64,000 bases of DNA from Panthera uncia (lineage: Eukaryota > Chordata > Mammalia > Carnivora > Felidae): NCBI RefSeq assembly GCF_023721935.1, contig NC_064811.1, positions 141,220,335 through 141,284,334 on the forward strand. Direction: 5' to 3'. A program made the position numbers and the translations under genes. The notes under the pieces are model-generated. The model saw nothing but the letters and a program-made list of their open reading frames with translations, did no database searches and was not told the origin of the DNA. Shown here piece after piece: positions 56,867 through 64,000 of the stretch (its first letter is position 1; each line of letters begins with the position of its first letter).

Positions 56867-57435
56867 AATTTATGATTTTATTTATTTTACACACCCCTTT
56901 TTTGTGTGATTAATCTGGCTAAAGGTGTATCAATTTTATCTTTTCTTAGATTCATATACATTATTTTCTATTGTTTATTATCTCTTCTATCAATTTCTGC
57001 TCTAATCTCTATTATTTCCTTTCTTCTAGTAACTTTGGCCTTCATTTGCACTTCTCTTTCTACTTTCTTAGGTTTAAGGTTAGATTGAACAGTTTGTTTT
57101 TTTGAGGTAGGCCAGTATCACTTTGAATGTCCCTCTCAGAAATGCTTTTTTGCTGTATCCCACAGATTATAGAACATTGTATAAATATAAATATTTTTAT
57201 AAATAAAAATAAAATGGAAACTGTATTTCCATTTTAATGTATCTCAAGGTTTTGTTTTTGTTTTTCATTTCCATTTTTGTTTCTTTGTCAACCCATTGGT
57301 TACTTGGTGGCATTTGTTTTGCCTTCATGTATTTGGGTTTTTTTTTTCCCCTATTTTTTTTCGTAATTGATTTCTATTTTCATACCATTATGGTTGGAAA
57401 AAAATACCTGATATGCTTTCCTCTTCTTAAATTTA
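56867..57435 (-). mobile_element. Long L1 (antisense): ORF2 middle part
   Basis: 'gattaatctggctaaaggtgtatcaattttatcttttc', 'ctctaatctctattatttcctttcttctagtaactttggc', 'gctttttttgctgtatcccacagatt' are antisense ORF2 (reverse transcriptase and upstream). Confidence 0.83.
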
Positions 57436-57663
57436 TTTATTTATTTTTTAAACTTTTTTCTTTTTTTCTTTATTTTTGAGACAGAGAGAGAGCATGAACG
57501 GGGGAGGGGCAGAGAGAGAGGGAGACACAGAATCGGAAGCAGGCTCCAGGCTCTGAGCCATCAGCCCAGAGCCCCACGTGGGGCTCCAACCCACGGACCA
57601 CTAGATCGTGACCTGAGCTGAAGTCGGACGCTTAACCGACTGAGCCACACAGGCACCCCATCA
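57436..57663 (-). mobile_element. CAN-SINE, young-looking
   Basis: Near-consensus reverse SINE, head 'gactgagccacacaggcacccc'. Perfect 14-bp duplication tcttcttaaattta (57422 and 57664). Confidence 0.95.
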
Positions 57664-57780
57664 TCTTCTTAAATTTAATGGCATTTCTTTGTTTGGTCTA
57701 AAATATGATCTATTCTGAAGAATGTTCCATGTGCACTTAAAATACATGGTGTTGATTTTTGACGTAGGTCCCAAACCTAA
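57664..57780 (-). mobile_element. Long L1 (antisense): ORF2 right end
   Basis: 'tggtctaaaatatgatctattctgaagaatgttccatgtgcacttaaaatacatgg' is standard antisense ORF2; similarity ends near 57780. Confidence 0.83.
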
Positions 57781-58579
57781 AAAAATATTGTAGATGTTAA
57801 GTATACCCCCATGCTTCAGAAATCATGCAGGAAACTCCAGATACCTTCTCTAGGGATTTTCAAAATATAGCACTCCATTGCTATAATGCTCACTTTACCA
57901 CTCTAAAAGAGTCAATAGAAAAAGAAAGCTGAAAATGTGAGAATTCAAAGGAGTCCTGGCAGAGATTGGGAGTATTAGTGTAATCTTTCCCTTCCATCAT
58001 TCATGGAGTTGTTCTTCCATTGACACAAATGAGAGAAATCCCTTGGTTTAGTGGTGCCCAGTAGATTGAAAGTTGAACATCCTTTCTGGCAGGTGGACAT
58101 TTAGTGGTAGGCTGAAGCATCTCTGGCCACTAGGTGTGGCCTGTGAAATGAAATATAATGATGATCCTTGAAGAACTTGAAAAAAATTCTGGGAATTTTT
58201 GGGGGTATACGAACATAGAGAATGATGCTGGTTTCTCACTTTGAGAATTTTTAAAGGAAGAGTTTAGCTGGAACAATCTGGATGGAGAGTGATAAGATTA
58301 ATAATGTTGCAGTCTACACCATTACTTTGCCCCATGTTAACATGTGTTAGATTCCCAAGGAATACATAGACTCTAAAGGGACAAATCAGTCTGAGTCATT
58401 TCAAAACTTGCCCACTAAGGTCAGGCATCCTCATAATAACAAGTGGAGTGTAAATCTAGGGAAAATCTGAGCTCATTGAGGTTATTCAAAATTTGTTGTG
58501 TATAAATGATGCAGGACTTCAGAAGGACACTTAGATGTATTCTATACAAGGCTGGGAAAAAAAATTACAACTTGATGAA
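57781..58579. other. Unassigned DNA
   Basis: No gene recognised. The right end merges into a Tigger-like end, so part may be the interior of that DNA transposon. Confidence 0.45.
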
Positions 58580-58715
58580 ATCACAGATGATGGTTAGCAC
58601 TTTTAACAATAAAGCATTTTATATACTTAAAAAACTTAATAGTATGGAATAAACATAACTTTTACATGCATTTGGAGACCAAAAACTATCAGTTTATGTT
58701 TACATCCTGCCTACT
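58580..58715 (+). mobile_element. TcMar-Tigger-like 3' fragment
   Basis: 'gatggttagcacttttaacaataaagcattttatatactt', then 'agtatggaataaacataacttttacatgcatttggagaccaaaaa' matches the Tigger text 'ttagcaataaagtattttt...aacataacttttatatgcactgggaaaccaaaaa'. Confidence 0.72.
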
Positions 58716-58729
58716 GTCTTTATTTCTTT

Positions 58730-59336
58730 ATTGCTCATTGCTGATGTAGGGAAAGAGTAACTTGTACCTTGAAACTTTGCTGGCTTTATTAGCTTTAGGA
58801 GCTTTCTTGTGGGTTTGGGAGAATTTTCTATATATAGGATCTTGTCATCTGCAAATAGATATGGACTGGCTTCTTCTTTTCCAACGTGAATAAACGTGGC
58901 TATAAATTACAATGCAGTGTGGAATAGCAGTAAGTGAAAGCAGTAATCATTTACTGGTTTCAGATATTAGGGAGAAAATTTTCATTCTTTCATGTAAGTA
59001 TGATGTTAACTGTAGATTATTTTTTTATCAATACCTTTTATCATCTTGATAAAACTTTTTCTAGTTCTAATTTTCTGAGAGTTTGTGCAATGAAAGGATG
59101 TTGGGTTTTGTCAAATGCTTTTTCTACTTCCATTGGCACGATCTTGTTTTTCCCTTTTTGTTCCTATTAATTCGATATATTACATTGATCAGATTTATTA
59201 TATTAAATCACCCTGTATTTTGGGGATAAATCCCACTTAGTCCTGGGGAACAATCCCTTTAATATGTTCTTGGATTTGATCATATTTTGTTGAGGATTTT
59301 TCATCTATATAAGGAATATTGGTGTGTAATTTTCTT
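58730..59336 (-). mobile_element. L1 (antisense): ORF2 part 1
   Basis: 'ggatcttgtcatctgcaaatagatatgg', 'tgaaaggatgttgggttttgtcaaatgctttttctacttcc', 'cctgtattttggggataaatcccacttagtcctggggaacaatccc' are antisense ORF2. This is a separate copy from 53790-57780, because it restarts at a more 3' position. Confidence 0.85.
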
Positions 59337-59548
59337 TTTTTTTTAATTCTTTTAAATGTTTATTTATTATTGAGAGACAGAGAGACACAGAGCATGAGCA
59401 GGGGAGGGGTAGGGAGAAGAGGAGACACAGAATCTGAAGTAGGCTCCAGGCTCTGAGCTGTCCGCAGAGAGCCTGACGCGGGGCTCGAACTCACAGACTG
59501 TGAGATCATGACCTGAGCCGAATTCGGTCGCCCAACCCAGATGCCCCT
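59337..59548 (-). mobile_element. CAN-SINE with shortened head
   Basis: Reverse SINE in which the tRNA-like A-box region is shortened ('gaattcggtcgcccaacccagatgcccc'). Duplication ggtgtgtaattttctt (59321) / ggtctgtaattttctt (59549). Confidence 0.94.
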
Positions 59549-60142
59549 GGTCTGTAATTTTCTTATAGTTTTCTCTATTTTTTGGTATTAGGATAATGCT
59601 AAACTCATAAAAATATTAAAAAGTGTTTCCTCTTCAAGTTTTTGAAAGAGTTTTAGAAGGACTGGTGTTAATTCTTCTTTAAATGTTTGGTATAACTCAC
59701 CAATAAAACAACCTTTTGTTATTTCAAAAATGATATTTCCTTTTTGAAAAGTTTTTGATTACTGATTCAGTCTTTTTATTTCTTATAGGCCTGTTGAGAT
59801 TTTCTATTTAATTTTGAGTCAGGTTAAGTAATTTGTATGTTTCAAAGAATTTTTCCACTTCTGGGTTATCTAACTTGACATACAATAGTTCATATTATTA
59901 TAATACTATTTACCTTCATAAAGTTGGTGGTAATATCTCTATTTTCATTTCTGACTTCAGTTATCTGCAACTTCTCTATTTGATCATTGTCAAGGTAGCT
60001 AAAGTTATCAATTTGTTGATCTTTTCAAATGACCAACTTTTGGTCTCATTGATTGTCTATATTTGTCTATTGTCTATTTTGTTTATCCCCAATTTATTTG
60101 GGGATTTGTTTATTCCAATTTATTATTTTCTTCCTTCTGCTA
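59549..60142 (-). mobile_element. L1 (antisense): ORF2 part 2
   Basis: 'tttttggtattaggataatgctaaactcataaaaa', 'ttttagaaggactggtgttaattcttctttaaatgtttggtataactcaccaataaaacaa' and 'atgaccaacttttggtctcattgattgtctat' are antisense ORF2. Confidence 0.85.
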
Positions 60143-60372
60143 GTTTTTTTTAATGTTTGTTTACTTGTAATAGAGAGAGAGAGAGAGAGAGAGAGAGCAT
60201 GAGCAGGGGAGGGGCAGAGAGAGAGGGAGACGCAGAATCTCAAGAAGACTCCAGGCTCTGAGCGGTCAGCACAGAGTCTGACACAGGGCTCGAACTCATG
60301 AACCACAAGATCATGATCTAAGCAGTAATCAAGAGCTGGACACTTAACTGACTGAGTCACCTAGGCACCCCT
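60143..60372 (-). mobile_element. CAN-SINE with (GA)n
   Basis: Reverse SINE with GA expansion at 60172-60198. Head 'gactgagtcacctaggcacccc'. Target duplication not evident. Confidence 0.92.
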
Positions 60373-60850
60373 ATACTTTTAAGTTATAGAACTTCTTTCT
60401 GGCTCCTATTTATAATTTTTACCTATTTTTTGATATTCTCATTTCCTTCACACATATTTTCCTGTAGTTCTTTGAGCATTTTCAAGACAGTTATTTTAAA
60501 TCCTTTTCCATTAAATCTGATGTCTGAGCTTCCTCAGGTATGTTGTCTGTCAACTTACTTTATTCCTCTGAATAAGTCATGCTTTCCTATTTCCTTGTAT
60601 GCCTTGTGTTGTTGTTGTTGCTGTTTGCTGTTGCTAAAAAAAATTCATTTGAATCTTATGATGTGGTAACTCTGAACCTCAGAGTATTCCCTTTCCACAA
60701 GATTTTCTGTTTATTATGTGTTGTAAGGTTTTTCTCCTGGTAACTATCCTAAAGTGAAAACTTATAGTCTTCTCAATTCTTTTCTAAGCCTGGTTCTCCC
60801 CTTGAAAATATGGCTTTCTAAATATCCCTGTACACCCTGCTTTTGAATGT
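60373..60850 (-). mobile_element. L1/HAL1-like sequence (antisense)
   Basis: 'tttctttggctcc', 'agttctttgagcattttcaagacagttattttaaatccttttcc' and 'ctgatgtctgagcttcctcagg' resemble antisense HAL1/L1 ORF1-side text. Contains a short (TTG)n at 60607-60634. Confidence 0.55.
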
Positions 60851-61304
60851 TAAAAAAACAAAAAACAAAAAACAAAATGAATGGGCTCCTTCAAGTCTCC
60901 TGGAGGCCTCTTCAGCTAGTAAGGTAATAAAGTTGAGACTCTGTACCTATATCTTGTCAATAAGATGCAGCTATCAGCAATCAGAACTCATAAGCCCAAT
61001 ATTTGGAGGACAAAATCCCTAATTGCCCACACTGGCTTCAAAAAACCATTCCAGAAGACAGGTTTTATCTCCACAGCTGCCTGTTACAGAGATCGGGGAT
61101 GTTGGATGAATAGCCGCTATCATATTAAAGACACAAATCCACCAACAGTCACTGTAATTTACCAGCCAAGCTTTCCTCTGGAAACTGTAAGTATTCAAAC
61201 AGAGCTCAGTGTTTTAGAATAGTCACTTCAAACATTTTGTGCCATACAATTGTTTTCTAGGTGGAGAAAAAGATTCCTGGCACTTCTGTCTCCACCATTT
61301 TTTA
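60851..61304. other. Unassigned DNA
   Basis: No gene recognised. The open frame at 60965-61222 (85 residues) has no domain and lies next to LINE sequence. Confidence 0.45.
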
Positions 61305-61393
61305 AGTAAACTCTAGCCCAACAGGGACCTCCAACTCATGACTCCAATATCGAGAGCTGCATGCCATACTGACTGAGCCAGCCAGGCATCCTC
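61305..61393 (-). mobile_element. Old CAN-SINE head fragment
   Basis: 'ctctagcccaacagggacctccaactcatgactccaatatcgagagctgcatgccatactgactgagccagccaggcatcct' is the tRNA-like half of an older carnivore SINE. Confidence 0.8.
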
Positions 61394-61552
61394 CACCAAT
61401 TTTTTTTTTCATGTCACTCTGGTGACCTGATATTTTGTCATATAGTTATACAATAATATTTTAACTATTCAGTAAGTGATCAATATTAGGTTATTTCCTG
61501 GTTTTGTATAATGTTAAAAGTAATGTTACTTTTCCACTTACTCTCAATTTTT

Positions 61553-61575
61553 TTAATGTTTATTTTGAGATAGAG

Positions 61576-61617
<42 letters not shown>

Positions 61618-61777
61618 TGAGTGAGGGGCAGAAAGAGAGGAGGGAGAGAATCCCAAACAGACTCCGAGCTTTCAGTGCAAAGCCTGATGCAGGGCTTGAC
61701 CTCATAAACCGTGAGATCATGACCTGAGTTGAAATCAAGAGTCAGATGCTTTACCTACTGAGCCAACTAGGTGCCCC
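61553..61777 (-). mobile_element. CAN-SINE with (CA)n
   Basis: Reverse SINE with a (CA)n run at 61580-61614. Flanked by acttactctcaattttt (61536) and atttactctcaattttt (61778), 17 bp with one mismatch. Confidence 0.95.
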
Positions 61778-61794
61778 ATTTACTCTCAATTTTT

Positions 61795-63885
61795 CAAAAT
61801 ATCTATTACCATCACCTCAACATCTTCTGTATAATAGGAGATGCTGTAATATGTGTTTGTATTTTAGAGCTAGTGCATAGTAACTGAATGACATCATCAA
61901 TAAAGTAGAGGGAGGAAAAAACCAAATTATGACTGCAAAAATTTTTCAACACAGAATAGAAAGACAAATTCATTTGTTTCTTTGGATTCATTTATATAAT
62001 ATTGGAATTTTTTTTTACTTCATTTAGGATTTTGTACAGATAATGTGTCATTGGTCATTTGAATATAAAAAATGTTCTTTACAGACTGGAGGAAAACAAC
62101 TAAATTTATAAAATATACTAGAATGCTATTGTCCCTTAATTTTACATATAATGTAACCAACTTGGGAAAATTTAATGATTTTCCTAGATTGCTAGAATAA
62201 ATGAGTAGTAAAATATATTAAAGACATATTGCTAGAACACTCTGAATTTCATAGATAAAATACACTGAGACCGTAAAAGAACACACAGCATGAATCCAGG
62301 TGGTGTTTGTACCAATTCATCTTAAGAAGCATAAAGAATATTGGAAAAATATAGTTACATTTATTTAGTTATTATAATTACATAATTTGTCATTTTTTAT
62401 ATTAAATTTAGTGTCATGAAACATGCTATGATAAAAAGGTGCTGCCAAATATAAATGTTTGCATATTTTTTTCCTAAGGAAAATTTATTTTCAATAGATA
62501 CTAAATATTTATAAACATTAAGCCAAATGTAATTTTAAACTGTGATGGTTTGCTGTAACACATTTTTGCCTCCTGGGATTTTACAACATTAAGAGTTTGC
62601 ATTTTTCTACAAGGATATTTTTGAAATCTCTAAAGGACCATATGTAGTATGATCCAGAGGTTGCCATGGTAATAAGGTATTCAAAATAACAAAAACAATA
62701 ACAAGTTATCTATAATGTATTCACAAGCCTTGCATAATTATAAACACATTTTATTTCCATGTTTTGAGTAATTTGGACAACATTTCCTCCTAAAATTAGT
62801 TCAACTTTTTATCCTAAGTTATTTTTGTTATTAACATACTAAAATTGAGTCTTTGGCTAACTGCTCTTTCTGATAATTTTTTTTTGCAGTTAATTCTATA
62901 CAAGAAAAAAGTTATATTCCAGGGATGGGGGTGTGGGAAGGATGAACGATAATTTCTGTAGGATCTGAATGTAAGCAAAAGTAAAAGAAAGCATTATTTG
63001 TAGTTGTATTTTGTTCATTTTTTTACATATATATTACACCTGTACATGAACTTAAATACCCTTAAAACTCTTTTTCTAATATTAGACTCCAAAATAGATA
63101 AATTCTTCAGAAAACGTGTTTTGGTATAGTAACAGACACTCATTTCTAGGTAAGGGCATTAACAATAATAACATGCCTGGCTTTCAATTCTTAAGGTGTC
63201 TTAATCCGGCCCCTTAATATGCTTTGAGCTGTCTGAAAATAGCTAGTAGAGCATGTATATTTGTATTTTATATATATTAATAGTCACATATTTCAAATTA
63301 TATAATGTTTATTCTATAAAAGGATAGCAGAAAAAATGGTCATGAGAATGATTTAGGGAAACCGGTGACTAATCGATCATTATAATGAAATTCATGAGCC
63401 AACTAGTAAAATGTTACGCTGTTTGTATAACCGTAAATACTCCAGTTAGAGGACTTGAATCCTGCCATGAGTCACCAAAATGGAGAGTAAAGAGCTCTCA
63501 CTCATTTTTTAGATCACAGTTCCTTCACAGATCAGAGTTTATTTCAGGGTACCCTTAATTCAAGGGTAAGCCATGTCCCTCAGAGGAAAAAACCTACCTT
63601 GCTTTTACAAGCATATACATGGGGATAGCCTTCTGGCTCAAATTCACTTGTAGAAATGTTCTAGAGTGACAATCTTTTTGGGGAAAAAACACTTCAAAAT
63701 ATAAATGATTAATAGATACTAGCTCTGAATTAGTACAGCTTGAATTTCAGGGATACTGCAAAATTTACATTAAGTTTTGAAAGTCTTTAGGTATAAATTA
63801 ACATGCCTTAGTTTAAAATGTAGTTATCACCTAATAGTCTAAATATCTACTCAAATAATATCATTCCATTTTTATTTTATACTTT
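61795..63885. other. Unassigned AT-rich DNA
   Basis: About 2.1 kb without a recognised gene, RNA or repeat family. Confidence 0.5.
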
Positions 63886-64000
63886 TTAAAGTTTATTTAT
63901 TTACTTTGACAGAATAAGAGAGCAAGAGACTGGGGGAGGGGCAGAGAGAGAGGGAGAGAGAGAATCCCAAGCAGACTCTGCACTTAGAGCGCAGAGCCTG
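63886..64000 (-). mobile_element. CAN-SINE, cut by window edge
   Basis: Tail, GA tract and core ('aatcccaagcagactctgcactta.gagcgcagagcctg') of a reverse SINE. The head lies beyond the window. Confidence 0.93.

Overview
This window is vertebrate nuclear DNA, most likely from a cat-family carnivore (Felidae). The main evidence is about 26 copies of a tRNA-Lys-derived SINE in both orientations. They begin with a 'cctgggtggctcagt' type head, then a 'ttcgagcccc' B-box, a 'cagagcctggagcctg' core, a CT-rich tract and an AATAAA/A-rich tail. That matches the feliform CAN-SINE (SINEC_Fc type), not the canid form. A 5'-truncated carnivore-type L1 3' end (17063-17420) fits. The rest is AT-rich sequence dense in L1, L2, MIR, MER5-like, Tigger-like and microsatellite repeats. 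I find no intact protein-coding gene, no intact RNA gene, no CpG island and no CRISPR array.

Layout. 1-1270: one L1 copy with an internal inversion of the twin-priming type. 1.4-8.3 kb: SINEs, MIR fragments, a TTTC microsatellite with a 10-base assembly gap, and an unexplained inverted repeat. 8.3-11.9 kb: an old plus-strand L1 5'UTR/ORF1 interrupted by a 1.74-kb insertion. That insertion reads U6 snRNA copy, then an antisense OR4F-like olfactory receptor fragment, then a CAN-SINE with A-rich tail, and it is bounded by a 13-14 bp target-site duplication. 12-23 kb: mostly unassigned DNA with L1 pieces, an hAT fragment, a 543-bp solo LTR with 5-bp duplication, and a Tigger-like element. 23-29.6 kb: minus-strand L1/HAL1-like sequence with a recognisable L1 5' end near 26436 and a SINE nested in a SINE. 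30-47 kb: SINEs, L2, a split MIR, L1 3' ends, MER5-like elements and long TA/TG tracts. 47-61 kb: three long minus-strand L1 copies cut by SINEs and a Tigger-like element. 61-64 kb: SINEs and unassigned AT-rich DNA.

The only sequences with gene ancestry are the broken olfactory receptor fragment and the U6 retrocopy, and both sit inside the same insertion. The most interesting observation is that composite: its parts, order, A-rich end and target-site duplication look like a U6-initiated template-switch chimera made by L1 reverse transcriptase, here carrying an antisense olfactory-receptor transcript that ends in a SINE. The long LINEs between 16.8 and 61 kb are almost all on the minus strand, which may hint that the window lies in an intron of a plus-strand gene, although no exon is seen. 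All family names come from remembered consensus sequences; no database search was run.
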